Assembly (NCBI RefSeq): GCF_009730915.1
Contig: NC_052489.1
Location: 2,693,622-2,757,621 of the forward strand
From: Dioscorea cayenensis subsp. rotundata
Lineage: Eukaryota > Streptophyta > Magnoliopsida > Dioscoreales > Dioscoreaceae
Length of the DNA stretch: 64,000 nucleotides
Direction of reading: 5' to 3'
The notes beneath the pieces were generated by a model. That model searched no databases. It worked only from the letters and a program-made list of their open reading frames with translations, and had not been told where the DNA came from. Shown one piece after another: positions 35,847-47,554 of this stretch. Every line of letters starts with the position of its first letter. Within the stretch, counting starts at the first letter, position 1. Made by a program: the position numbers and the translations under genes.

Positions 35847-38800
35847 TATCTCCCCTCACGACTATGTGGAGGCTGACCGCCATCCCCTGCGATCATACGG
35901 CAAACCTCAAACTTCCCTCTTGGCAAAGTCTTTGTCACCATGTCAGCACCATTGTCATCTGTATGAACTTTAGCCAACTCCAACAACTTCGCATCCAATG
36001 CATCTCGTATCCAATGATACCTCACATCAATGTGTTTTGAGCGGGAATGAAAGGTTTGATTCTTGGCAAGATAAACTGCACTTTGACTATCAAAGTATAA
36101 GACGTACCTCTTTTGTGTATAGCCAAGCTCAAGCAAGAACTTTTTAAGCCAAAGCAATTCCTTGCAGGCTTCTGTGATGGCAATGAACTCTGCCTCAGTT
36201 GTGGACAATGCAACACACTTTTGCAATCTAGACTGTCAGGCCACAACTCCCCCTGCAAACTTGATCAAATACCCTGAAGTGGACTTTCTAGAATTAACGT
36301 CTCCAGCCATATCAGAATCTGTATAACCGACAAGCACAAGCTTCTCACCACCAAAACAAAGATTAAAGTTTGAAGTTCCCTTAAGATACCTCATAATCCA
36401 TTTCACTGCATTCCAATGCTCTCTACCTGGATTTGAGAGAAATCTGCTAACATTGCTAACAGCATAAGCAATGTCAGGTCTAGTACACACCATGATATAC
36501 ATTAAACTCCCAACAGCAGATGCATAAGGAACACTTTCCATGTCAACCTTCTCGGTCTCAGTTGAAGGACTCTGACTAACACTCAGTTTGAAATGTGCAG
36601 CTAGAGGAGTGCTTACAGAGTTAGACGTTCCCATGTTGAACCTCTCCAGCACCTTCTCAATATATTTCTTTTGAGACATCCAAAGCTTCTTCTCTTTTCT
36701 ATCACGCACAATACTAATACCCAATATCTGCTTTGCTGATCCCAAATCTTCCATAGCAAATGAGTTGCTGAGTTGCTTCTTTAACCTGTCAATTTTAGAA
36801 AAATCTTTCCCAACAATAAGTATGTCATCAACATACAATAGCAAGACAATAAAATCACCATCAACAAACTTGCTCACAAAGACACAATGATCAGAAGTAG
36901 TCTTTTTATAGCCTTGCTCAATCATAACCGATTCAAACTTCTTATACCATTGTCGTGGAGCTTGTTTCAAGCCATACAAACTCTTTTTCAACAGACACAC
37001 ATGATTTTCTTTGCCTTGCACCATGAAACCCTCAGGTTGTTCCATATAAATTTCCTCCTCCAAATTACCATGGAGAAATGCAGTTTTGACATCCATTTGC
37101 TCAACTTCCAAATCAAAAGTTGCAGCTAAACCCAACATAGTTCTAATAGACGTCATTTTCATAACAGGTGAGAAAATCTCATCAAAGTCGATCCCCTTTC
37201 TTTGACTAAAACCATTCACCACCAATCTAGCTTTATATCTAGGAGATGCTGAATTTCCTTCATATTTCACCCTGTAAATCCATCTATTCTTTAAGGCCCT
37301 TTTGCCTTTAGGCAACTTGACTATATCAAATGTATGATTGTCATCTAAGGATTTCATTTCATCTTCCATTGTATGAATCCATTTATGTTTTTCTTCACTT
37401 TCTATGGCCTCTTTATAATTCTCTGGTTCTCCCCCATCAGTCAAGGTCACATACTCATTAGATGGATATCTGGTGGACACATGTCTCTCTCTGTTAGACC
37501 TTCTAAGTGGAACTTGAGGTGAATCTTCAGGTTCATCTTCATGTTGCTCATGTTGTATCTACACATCCATTCTTGGAACATCTAATTCATCTCCAAGCTG
37601 TTGATCATCATTTTGAACATCAATATCAACTGTCTCTAGATTTGGTGTAACATGAACTGCCTCTGCATTAATTAACTCATAAGTCTTCAAGGGATCTTTC
37701 TGCCCCACCTTATCAATGTCATCAAGCATTTGGTTTTCCATGAATACCACATCACAGCTTCTAACCGACTTCTTCTTCATCGGATCATACGATCCTATAC
37801 CCAAATTCATCATTATGACCATAGCCCACGTAAGATACATTGTCTAGTCTTCTCATCAAGCTTAGACCTCTCATCTTTTGAATATGAACAAATGCTTTGC
37901 AACCAAAAGCTCTTAAGTGGTCATAGGAAACATCCTTTCCAAACCATACTTTATCTGGCACATCACCTTTCAAGGCCATAACAGGACTAAGATTGATCAC
38001 ATGTGCTGCTGCACACAATGCCTCACCCCAAAACATTTGAGGTAACTTTGCTTCTGAAAGCATACATCTAACTCTTTCCATCAATGTTCTGTTCATTCTC
38101 TCTCGCTGCACCATTGTCGAGGAGTTTTTGGGAGGTGTCTTCTCGTATCCGATTCCATGTTGTCTACAAGATGCATCAAAAGATCCACTAATACTCACCA
38201 CCGCTATCACTCCCCGATACATTTGAGCTTCTTACCAGACTGTCTTTCAACCAAGGCACGGTATTCTCTGAATTTTTCAAGCACCTGATCTTTGGTATTC
38301 AAAGCATAGACCCAAAGTTTCCTGGAATGATCATCAATGAATGTCAGAAAGTATAAGACACCACCATAAGATTTTACCTTTAAAGGTCCACAAACATCTG
38401 AATGTACTAACTTAAGCAACTCTGACTTCCTTGAAGAGGGGATGCTTCTTAAAGGATACCCTGTTTTGTTTTCCTGCCATACAGTGAGAACATCTCTCTA
38501 ACTCTGTATTCTTCAATCCTGGAAGCACATTCTTTTTAGCCAAGCTAGATAGTCCTTTTTCACTAATATGACCAAGTCTTCCGTGCCACAAGTAAGATGC
38601 CTCCATATCTACCGCATTTACATCATCACTAGGAACAACACCTTTCAACCAATACAACTTAGAATATTTATTTCCACGGGCTACAACCATGTTTCCTTTG
38701 GTAAGTTTCCATTTTCCACCACCAAAGCAGTTGTCATATCCATCATCATCAAGTCTGCCAACTGAAATAAAATTCAAGCGAACATCAGGAGCATACCTTA

Positions 38801-39893
38801 CATCTTTTAGAAGTAGCTTCATACCCATGGTAGTTTGCGAGACACACATCTCCAATACCGACCCACCTTTGCAATGCCATCATACTCCATCTACAATGAG
38901 CCAAAATCTCCAGATTTGAAAGATGTGAAGAATTCCTTCCTTGGCGTCACATGCAAAGTATCACCACTATCCATAACCCCGCTTAACTCATTAGATACAA
39001 TGTTGATTATATCGGGCCTCATGAGTAAAGACCAAATCATCGAAGTAGCGGCAGATCATGTAATCACCATCTTGATCCTTCTTCTCTCGCTTGCCCTTTC
39101 CTTTGTTTTTCTCGCTCCATTTGAAACAATTCCTTTTTATGTGCCCCATTTTTGTGACAATAATGGCATTCAACATCCTTGTATCTGGACTTGGACTTGC
39201 TTCTGCTTTTATCTCTACCTTTCTGATTTCTATGAAGATTTCTCCCCCGATTTTCATGAAGCAGAATCTTTGGTTGAGAAGAAGAACCTTGAGCCTTCTT
39301 TCTCATTTCCTCATTAAGAGTACTACTCTTAACTGACTCTAGAGACACCACACCACCTGGAGCAGAATTTATTATTGAGACCCGAAATGTCTCCCATGTA
39401 TCTCGTAGTGTGTTCAACAACCAAAGTCCAAGAATTTCATCCTCAAATTTAATACTCATCCCCGACAACCCGATCAAGAAGCCCCTCGAAAAACTTTCAA
39501 GTGATCCGATATGGAAGTTCCCTCTTTATATCTCAAATTCATCATGGAATTCAACAACATACGACTTTTGTTGTTTCGACTTTGAAGCATACAAAGACTC
39601 AATCTTCTCCCACAATTTTTTTGGCTTCGATCTCATTAGCAATATGATTGTAAACATTATCATCAACATATTGCCGAATAAACCCACAAACTTGTTGATG
39701 TGCAAATGCCCATTTTTTTCATCGATTTTTGAATCTGGCTTCTTCGCAGAAGAAACATGTAAGTGCATATTTTTTTGAAAAAAACAACAAATCTTTCATT
39801 TTTCCCTTTCCAAAGATGATAATTGCTTCCATTCAAACTAATCATCCCTGCTTTTGTATTTGCCTCCATCATTCAAGCAAGAAAACCACTATG
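35786..39893 (-). pseudogene. copia gag-integrase-reverse transcriptase-RNase H, broken in several places
   Basis: Gag begins near 39872 and includes a CCHC-like knuckle near 39150-39180. The integrase region spans about 38420-37790 (LVHSDVCGPL near 38400). Reverse transcriptase lies at 37480-36236 with the catalytic YVDD near 36825-36840, and RNase H at 36226-35786 with TEAEF and DSQSAVYLAKN. Visible breaks include in-frame stops at 37559 and 36236, plus frameshifts in gag (around 39790 and within the knuckle at about 39160), near 38415 and near 37830. The reverse transcriptase block itself is open over 414 codons. This copy cannot make a complete polyprotein. Confidence 0.9.
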
Positions 39894-39930
39894 ATCACAA
39901 AGATTGAGAACCTCGTGATCCGATACCACT

Positions 39931-40563
39931 CGATGGGAATTAAGCAACAATCTCAATAGATTGTAAACAAATAAACAATCCCCAAGCTTGCTAGATGAAG
40001 GAGAGCAACCCTAACAAGACCAAAATTGCAATCACACAAGACACCAAATTTTACGTGGAAAACCCTTAAATCAAGGGTGAAAAACCACGGGTCAATCTTG
40101 ACCAATCCAAGCTCCACTATGATCAAATTCAGGATACAAGAGAGTCCCAAGAATGAGCATAAATAAAAAAATACAACTTGACCAAAACAATAGCTAAAAC
40201 AAGCTATATTGGAAACAAAAGCAATATTCTGTAGCTTCTGTTCTGACCCTCATATCTTGAGCGAGGAAAAGCCAAATCACAAACCGTCTAGTGGAAATCA
40301 AGCTCTGCAAGTCCTGAACGTGCCCACCAAATTTCAGCTCAATCGGACATCGTTTGACCCTCCAAACACCAGCTTGAATTTGCTACCCCTGTCAAATCCG
40401 AACCCTGCGAAAATCTGCCGTTTTTATCTTTGCGGCTGCTATCTCCCCAGATTTTTCACTCTCTTAACCCTAATATGATGGAAAACACTTAATAAAGTGA
40501 ACCCTAATGGGCTTGGACCATTTGGGCTTTTCTCCACATAGGACGGGAGCCCAATACCCAACA
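39931..40563 (-). repeat. 5' LTR of the copia element
   Basis: This 633-bp copy is followed directly by the AAAAT target-site duplication. Its inner end adjoins the tRNA-type primer-binding site. Confidence 0.93.
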
Positions 40564-40946
40564 AAAATTAGAGTAGATGTGCATGTAATCTAAATTATAA
40601 CACGAGAAATAATAACTTGAGAATAAGAACAGATAAACCCATATCTGAGTTAGTAGATGATATTTTTAAGCTAGTAAAGCTTGCATGCTTATTCTAACAT
40701 CTTGATATATATAAAACGTTGTTCAAATTAGTTAGACATGCAATTTAAACAGATCATGGAAGAAATAATTGATGCTTTCTCTCCAACATCTAAACCATCG
40801 AGCTATTTCACTTATTTTCATTTTTTCTTCAGATTTTGTCTCTTAATCTCTTAACCATCGTGAAATTATATGTTTTTTTTTTCTTCTTTGTTCTTCTTCC
40901 TTGTGCAAATTATAGGGAAAATATGATAAATAATATTCAAATATAA

Positions 40947-41046
40947 AAATTACTATAGAAAAAAACCATAACAAAAGAAATGCTTAAAAATAAAAAAATT
41001 ACTATAGAAAAAAACCATAACAAAAGAAATGCTTAAAAATAAAAAA
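40947..41046. repeat. two-unit 49-bp tandem duplication
   Basis: A 49-bp unit containing TTACTATAGAAAAAAACCAT and then ACAAAAGAAATGC is repeated almost perfectly, with matching starts at 40951 and 41000. It lies just outside the MULE in AT-rich DNA. Confidence 0.8.
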
Positions 41047-41339
41047 AATTAAATAATGAGAGAAGGAAAAAAAATAATCCAATAATTTTAAGGGAAAATT
41101 ACTGTTCACCCTCGTAATTTTCAAAACTTCCCAAAAACCCCCTCCAACTTTTGCACACCCCGGACAGCCCTCCGTTATATTTTACATTCCTTTTAACCCC
41201 CCGCCGGTAAGTTGAAGTGGGTCCACGATATGAAATTCCTTTTTTGCCCTTGCAAAAGGTGGGAAAAATGGCGCCCAATCATAACTTTCTTTATGTATAG
41301 TTTTTCAATTTTTTTTTTGCCTCCTGCTTGCTTTTTCTC

Positions 41340-41850
41340 AAACAAAGTTTAGAAAGCTCATATCTTGTTCTTCTTGTTCAGAATCTGGCAGCGCTTCTGT
41401 TCCACATCATGGCGAGCCTGAGGGTGTGGCATGCCTTCCTTCCTCATCCGATCAAGTCGAAGTGTTGTCGTTGGATATTGGACAATGTTTTGAAGGCGTG
41501 AACATTTCGTAGACGCACTTAGGAATTTTGCAATCAAAAGGAATTTTGACTTCAAATTCATCAAGAACGAGAAACACCGGGGATCGTGGAAGGAAGCTTC
41601 GACTTCAAAAATGGCGTATAAGGAAGCTATATTCCCCATACCGGACAAACGACAGTCGATGGATGAAAATCGCGAATGCGCTTATGCGATCAGCTCGTGA
41701 CGAGAAGGCAACCCGGGTGTCCTAGACGAAAGAGGATCGAGTCGTAGCGTCCCGAGGTCCGCAGAGTTGCGTTGTAGCCATTGCCACGCTTCGTGTCACA
41801 ATCGCGGATCGTGGAATGAATCGCTGTCGACTAGTGCATTGTGTATATAC
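41340..41850 (+). pseudogene. internally deleted MULE transposase copy
   Basis: The left part (about 41340-41600) matches 45455-45710, covering the N-terminal transposase region that encodes the FDFKFIKNE-like motif. The right part (about 41607-41850) matches 47290-47520, the C-terminal region with LYSPYP, basic KKRI-type residues and a zinc-knuckle-like run near 41769-41815. Everything between, including the catalytic core, is missing. This is a deletion derivative lying inside the same element as the longer copy. Confidence 0.7.
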
Positions 41851-41939
41851 TTCTTATTATTGTTTAAATATTGAACTTTATATCTTACGGTTTAAATATT
41901 TTATTCTCTGTTTAACTTTTTATATTTTTATCGCTTTAA

Positions 41940-42470
41940 AAATAAATTTGTATCCGCTTAAAATGTACAACGGATGGTGCTAAGCGGTTCCTGCAGCAAT
42001 TAATACACGCCGGTTCCCCAAGGGTTTCCACTCCCGTCACGCACATAAAAATCGGAAGCCGAAGCGCCGCAGGTCGTTGGATTTCGCGAAAGATAAATGG
42101 GAAGGAAGAACCATTTCGATTGAACATACTCTCATCGGGCGCAACCACTCCTCTTCCTCTTCTTCTTATGTGATGGTCATCCTATCGAGTCGAAGATTTG
42201 GTGTTCACAACATTCGCTCCATTCAAACCACATTTTTTAGATTAGAGACTTTTTATAGGATGTGTCATGAGAATTTTCCTCTGGGACATCATCCGTAAAC
42301 AACCTGTAGGTGAAAACTTTCTTTTTCTTGGCCAAGTCTAAATGCTCGCCTTCTTGCTCTACGGGTAAGCAATGACGGAAGTGCGTTTCGGCTTGGTCAA
42401 GAAAAGAAGGTTTCACTTACAAGTTGATTGCGGATGATTACCCGGAAAAAGGTTCATCACATATCCTTTA
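41940..42470 (+). repeat. promoter-plus-hairpin module, copy 1
   Basis: This segment is a diverged copy of 43425-43990. Shared landmarks in order are AATTAATACAC, CCACTCCCG, TAAATGGGAAGGAAGAACC, a CTCTTCCTCTTCTTCTT run, and the hairpin. In this copy the TATA-like box is changed to AGATAAATG. Confidence 0.7.
42257..42467 (+). ncRNA. candidate long hairpin RNA precursor 1
   Basis: The left arm (42257-42345) and right arm (42383-42467) are inverted copies, roughly 75% identical by eye, with a 37-base loop. Several arm differences leave G:U pairs in the RNA (for example CAAGTC against CAAGCC, and AAATGC against AAACGC). The hairpin resembles a young MIRNA or long inverted-repeat precursor. I do not recognise the arm sequence as a known microRNA. 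Confidence 0.5.
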
Positions 42471-42799
42471 AAAAGGACTTGATCTAAAAAAAATGTGGTC
42501 TGACTGGAGCGAGTGTTCTGGACACCCTATTCAAAGGTGTACTTGGACGATTCCGAGGTCCGTGATGGTTACGTCGTGCGTTAAACGGAGAGTTTGAAGC
42601 TTTAACATAGAATTTTTGTATTGTCTTACGTGAACATTCTATTTTTATCAGAGATTTGTATTTTAAGTAAAGGTCATTGTAATTATGTGAAATTTAAACA
42701 GAGAAAAATAAACTTAAAGGGAGAAACTGATAATTATACAGTGAAACTGAATGTTAAATAGTACACAGCAAAACAATCGATAAATCTCTTTCGATCGTG

Positions 42800-42960
42800 T
42801 ACACAGATGAAAATGAAAACCAAAACAAAACCCTAGCCGATGAATCTCCCTGCGGACTTCAATATCATCCAACAAGAACAGAACCTCAAAACGAAACAGA
42901 AAAAAAATCCTTTTCTAACACAATCGTTTAAAGAAAAAAAACCCTACTGAAAACGAGTTT
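42800..42960. repeat. direct repeat shared with 51840-52030
   Basis: Both segments contain AAAACAAAACCCTAGCCGA-like sequence, AATCTCCC, CGCAGACTTCAATATC or CGGACTTCAATATC, CCAACAA and AACAGAAAAAAAATC-like runs in the same order and orientation. The right-hand copy lies near the right end of the MULE, so this copy may mark an old element end. Confidence 0.65.
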
Positions 42961-43008
42961 TTCTCGTTGTAAGATTCTTCTCTTTTATGTTACCGTTTAA
43001 CTATATTC

Positions 43009-43510
43009 GTCTCTGTTTAACTTTTTATGTTTCCGTTTAAACTACATTAGTATCCGTTTAACATATACACTGCTGATCGCGGGCTGTTCCCCAAGCGTAC
43101 TAATACACACTCGGATCCCCAAGCGCTTTCCTGCTTTAACTTTCTATGTTTCCGCTTAAACTACATTAGTATCTGCTTAACATATACACCGCGATTGCAT
43201 GGCGGTTCCCCTAGCGTGCATTAATACACACCCTGGATCCCCAAGCCGTTTCTCGTTTAACTTTCTATGTTTCCGCTTTAAACTACATTAGTATCCTGCT
43301 TTAACATATACACCGCGATTAGTGGCGGTGTCCCCCAGTCGTCAATTAATACACACTCGGATCCCCAAAGCGTTTCTCAGTTTAACTTTCTATGTTTTCG
43401 CTTTAAACTACATTAGTATCCCTGCTTTAACATATACACCGCGATTGGCGCATGGCTCCCCAAGCTGCATTAATACACACTCCCTGATCCCCAAGCTGCT
43501 TTCCACTCCC
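43009..43510. repeat. four-unit tandem array, ~120-bp units
   Basis: Units start near 43009, 43137, 43257 and 43380 with TTTAACTTTCTATGTTTCCG-type sequence. They continue through AAACTACATTAGTATC, AACATATACACCGCGAT and TAATACACACTCGGATCCCC. Neighbouring units differ by short insertions at the same places. No coding potential is evident. Confidence 0.85.
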
Positions 43511-43550
43511 GACCCATTCAGCGCAAGCAGTGGTCAGTTTGGATTTCGCA

Positions 43551-43560
43551 CTATAAATGG
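43551..43560 (+). promoter_or_regulatory. TATA box upstream of hairpin 2
   Basis: CTATAAATGG matches the plant TATA-box consensus and sits in the duplicated module upstream of the hairpin. Activity is inferred. Confidence 0.5.
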
Positions 43561-43763
43561 GAAGGAAGAACCATTTCGTTGGACATACAACCACTCGTCT
43601 TCCTCTTCTTCTTGTGCGAACTTGACACCATAAATGATAAGGAAGACCACTTCCCCTGGACACCCCCTCCTCCTCCTCTTTCTCGTCCTCCTCATCCTCC
43701 TTCTCCTCCTCATCCTCTGCTTCTTCTCAGATGAGTTTCATCTTAATGTGTCCAAGATATTCG

Positions 43764-43989
43764 CTTAAAGGATCTGTCATGATCCTCTTCTGACTGGAGA
43801 ATCAATCACGCAACAAGTTAAACTTTCTTTTCCTATTCAAGTCAGAAAGCCCGCCTACTTGCCTGAATACGCGAGGATGACGTGTAAGCAATTGTCGGCC
43901 TTTTGACTTGATCAGGAAAAGAAAGTTTTCACGTATTGCTTGATTTCAGAGGATTCTCCGGAGAAGGGGACCATGACACATACTTTAAG
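43764..43989 (+). ncRNA. candidate long hairpin RNA precursor 2
   Basis: Arms 43764-43851 and 43897-43989 pair across a 45-base loop. The best-paired core is left-arm AAACTTTCTTTTCCTATTC and onward against the right arm: 15 identical positions, then only four differences in the next 16 or so. The outer part (CTTAAAG, TGTCATG, GGAGAATC) also pairs. It is homologous to hairpin 1. No open frame is present. Confidence 0.55.
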
Positions 43990-45009
43990 TATTAAAACGG
44001 AATTGATATTTACCACTTCAGAATTGTTCTCATCCTTTAAAAGCTTTTCCTTAGTATGCAAATATTATTTTCTGTGTTTAACTCTCAGGATCTTCGCCTT
44101 CAGTCAGACTACAAGTTAACCTTTTTTAACTGTCAGTGTGTTTTCATGAATGTGTGTTGTTCAACCTTTTTTTTTAATGTTGTAGGTTTCTGAGTGTTCA
44201 AGCTCGATGCAGCATGTTATGCAAACCGACTGTGAGCATTCGAACGTATGGACACTTGTTTCGCTATACGAGGGTCGAGTCGTGAGTGTCCAAAGTCCGA
44301 GCTGCCGTTGTAAATGTTGTAAATGTTGTAAATCTTTTATAAATAAACGAAACAATCGTATTTGATCGTGAACTTCGAAATTTAAACAGAGACCCTAGTA
44401 AAACAATCGCGGAAACAAAAGAACGCTCATCAGTAAACAATAGAAAAAGTTAAACACTACTCAAGTTACTCTTTAAACAATGACAACGGTGTTTAAGAAA
44501 AATACGTGAAAAGATGTTTTAAACGAAAATGACCGTGAGGTACCCATCTTCAACGCTGATGTCAGCTGAAAGCATTCAATTTAAACAATAACATATTATT
44601 TACATGATATAGACTTTTAGTTAAACGAGCTAACCGCTTTTTTAAACACTATATGTATCTGCTTAAACATAAAAAGCTTGACGTTTACACATAGACTCAT
44701 GTTGAGTTGAGAACTTTCATTCGAACGATGACAATATGTCTTCCTCGCGACAGTGACATATATTTCCCTTTTTGCCCTTGGAATGGAGAGAAAATACCGC
44801 CCAATCACATCACGTCTAGTCTAACCTCTATGCATACAAACCCGCGCACTTTTTTGTTCTGCCTTTCCGACCACTGCTTTGTTCTTTACATCTTCTACTT
44901 CTTCGCCTTCTTTTTTGTTCTTCATTTCATTTTGGTTTAGTACGATTTGGTTTTCGAATCGATATATTATGGAGAGTTTTTGTGGTATTGCTAGATTCAA
45001 CGAGTGAAG

Positions 45010-47520
45010 AGTGCTAATGTTCACGGCCCGGACTTCTTGGGAGTTAGTATTAATGAGATATGTGAGCGATGGGGTCTCGAAGTTTCTCTTGTCGGGGTTA
45101 AGTTCATCACACCGTATGGATATAAAAGCGGCTTTGCCCAATAGAAAAGCGATGTCGACTTCCGTGGATGTGTCACGTCCACTCCATCTTCAAATGTCGT
45201 CAGAAGTTGATCTTGTCGTCGAGATGTAAAATGTGCCATTGCTCGAATCCTAATGAAAAGCGAGGTTTACTCGGGTGTAAGTTCCTTTTCTTTTAATTAT
45301 TCCAAATATTCGGGGTCATTATTGTTTAAATATGTCCGATCACTGGTTAACATATTGTACTAGTCCTTTATGTTATTAGTTAATTGCTTAAGTATTTACT
45401 TTAACGTTTAACTATTGTCATTATCGCTTAAACATTATATTCTCCGCTTAACATATTGATCTTTTCATTCGATCAAGTGTTGGCGAGAATCTGATCATGA
45501 GTGCTCCCATTCATCCCATGGTGACCTACTGACGGTGTGGGATGTCTTCCTTCCTCGTCACGATCATTCTCAAAGTGTTGTCGCTGGATATTGGACAACG
45601 TTTTTGACTGATGTCGAACATTTCGAGGATGTACTTGATCATACCAATCAAAAGGAATTTTGACTTCAAATTCATAAAGAACGAAAAACATCAGCGATCG
45701 TGGAATGCGTACTGCCGAGTAGTTGTCGTTGGCGCCTTCATGCATCAAAAGAGTATAACAAAAATACTTTCGAATCAAGACAATCAACCCCGTCTACACA
45801 CTTGCGTGTGGTGGCATAGGGTTCGGCGCACATCCGAAAAGCGTCCAAAACGTTAGCGCGACGAGTGATTGTAAGCTCAAGGACCGCCCTCATGACAAGG
45901 CCATCGACATTCGTAAGGACATGTTGCAGGGAACATGGTGTGCACATAACATACAAGAAAGCTTGGTTGGGAAAAGAGCATGCCCGGGTAGTCCTCAACG
46001 GCAGTAACATCTCCAGCTACGACTGTCATTGGTATGTGGATAAAGGGCGTCTGAGACAAATCCCTGCGTAGTGCGACGTGGAGAGAGAGACGGCGGATCG
46101 TTTTAAAGCGTGCATTCTTTTCTTCGTAGCGTGTATTGTGGGATTCAAGAGGGGCTTGCGAAGCGTCATGCTGCTTCTCGATGGTACCCACCTCCTTGGA
46201 AAATATCGGGAATCACTCACCGGGTGCCACAATGAAAAGATGGTAACAATGGTTTTTCCACGCCGCCTTGCTGTATAGTCGCATAACGAGACCGATGCCA
46301 ATTGGACTTGGTTCATATCTAAGTTAGGGCGATGCCTTATACGAGGGTGGAGATTATCATGAGATAATTACCTTCGTGGTCGGACGAGTCCAAGGGCCTT
46401 GTGAGCGCAATTGCGAGAGTCTTCCCTTCTTCGCCACACGCCTGCATCTTGACATTTGGATGCCAATTTTATGAAAGCCAACGCCAGACTTGGGAAGGCA
46501 TCGAGGAGGAGGTCGTTTGTCATATGTTTCCGCATTGCGTGGGCATCCACGGCTAAAAGATTTGGCTGATACAGTGAATGAATCTGCGAGCCATATCACC
46601 GAAGCCTCATCACCTGTTGATTAATAAATCGGATACGGCACATTGGTCGAATTATCTGCTCGGAGGTGATCGTTGGGGTGAGATGTATCTCGAACGTCGC
46701 GAGTCGCTCAATGCTTGGATCAAGGAAGCTCGTTATTTACCGTGAGCGAAAATGGTCGACTCCATAAGGTCTGCGAATGTTGGTTTACACTTAACATTTA
46801 GTATTACCCTTTAAACATTCTCAATCTTTGTTTAATTACACTCGTTCTGACTTTTTAAATATTAATCATTTCCGTTTAAATAATGCAATAATGTTTAAAC
46901 ATGTTGACTTTAATTATTTAACCATCAACGCCTTTTGTTTAACCTTATTTGCTGTGTTCAAGTTGATGCGCATGTTATGTAAACGGCGTGAGCAAGCTGA
47001 ACAAATCGGGGAGACCCTACTTACTGCCCGACATACATCTCGGGTTAGAGATCATTGTGAGACGACTGAAAATCTGCGGTTGGTCGTTATGTCGATGATC
47101 GCTTCACGAGTGATCGACCAATGCAAAGAACTCCCTCAGCGGATCTCGCCATCGAACTTGTTCATGTCGAAGTGGTGGCAAGTTTATGGTATCCTCTAGA
47201 AATACGTTGGCGCAGCTAATAATGCATGCACACCAACGTACATCGATTTATTGAGCTGGTACTTCACCGCCGATAATTAGCAAACTCGCGTGACAAGGAA
47301 GTTATATTCCCCATACCCGACGGCTGACAGCCTTCGATCGGAAATCGTGAGCTTGCTTCCGCTAGCACTGCGATTAGAAGGCACTCGGGCGGCCTAGACG
47401 AAAGAGGATCGAGTCAGCAGCGTTGACTGTCCGAGCGAGTTACATCATGCATGCCCGCCAAGGATCCGTCACAATCGATCTATCTTGTGAATGAAACTCG
47501 TCACTGACTAGGCATTGTTA
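45010..47520 (+). pseudogene. MuDR-type MULE transposase, decayed
   Basis: Blocks of plant MULE transposase can be followed in order across changing frames. An N-terminal PB1-like region lies at about 45040-45235 (ending VDLVVEM). A second block is at 45630-45700 (RNFDFKFIKNEKH). At 45900-46050 is REHGVHITYKKAWLGKEHARV. The first catalytic Asp is in LLDGTHLLGKYRESL at about 46165-46215. A block with SDESKGLVSAIARVF at about 46385-46430 probably holds the second Asp. The C-terminal part at 47290-47400 includes LYSPYP. Many small indels and stops interrupt it, so no functional protein is expected. A segment rich in TTTAAC motifs at 45300-45460 may be an intron. Confidence 0.82.
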
Positions 47521-47554
47521 ATAAACCGACGTGACATGATGGAAACATTGTGTA

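Larger units (their letters stand above)
35209..40563 (-). mobile_element. Ty1/copia LTR retrotransposon, 5-bp TSD AAAAT
   Basis: LTRs at 35209-35846 and 39931-40563 flank a minus-strand gag-pol region. The flanking AAAAT at 35204-35208 and 40564-40568 is a perfect target-site duplication. Read on the minus strand, the LTR starts TGTTGGGTATTGGGCTCC. Just inside the 5' LTR is a primer-binding site TGGTATCGGATC (minus strand of 39917-39928) that resembles the initiator-methionine tRNA site used by many copia elements. A purine tract (GTGAGGGGAGATA) precedes the 3' LTR. Domain order gag, integrase, reverse transcriptase, RNase H identifies copia; motif style suggests the Tork lineage, but that is a guess. 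Confidence 0.95.
43425..43990 (+). repeat. promoter-plus-hairpin module, copy 2, with TATA box
   Basis: This copy carries a good TATA box (CTATAAATGG at 43551-43560), then a CT-rich leader. The hairpin begins about 210 bp downstream, a spacing compatible with an RNA polymerase II transcript whose 5' part is the leader. Confidence 0.6.
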
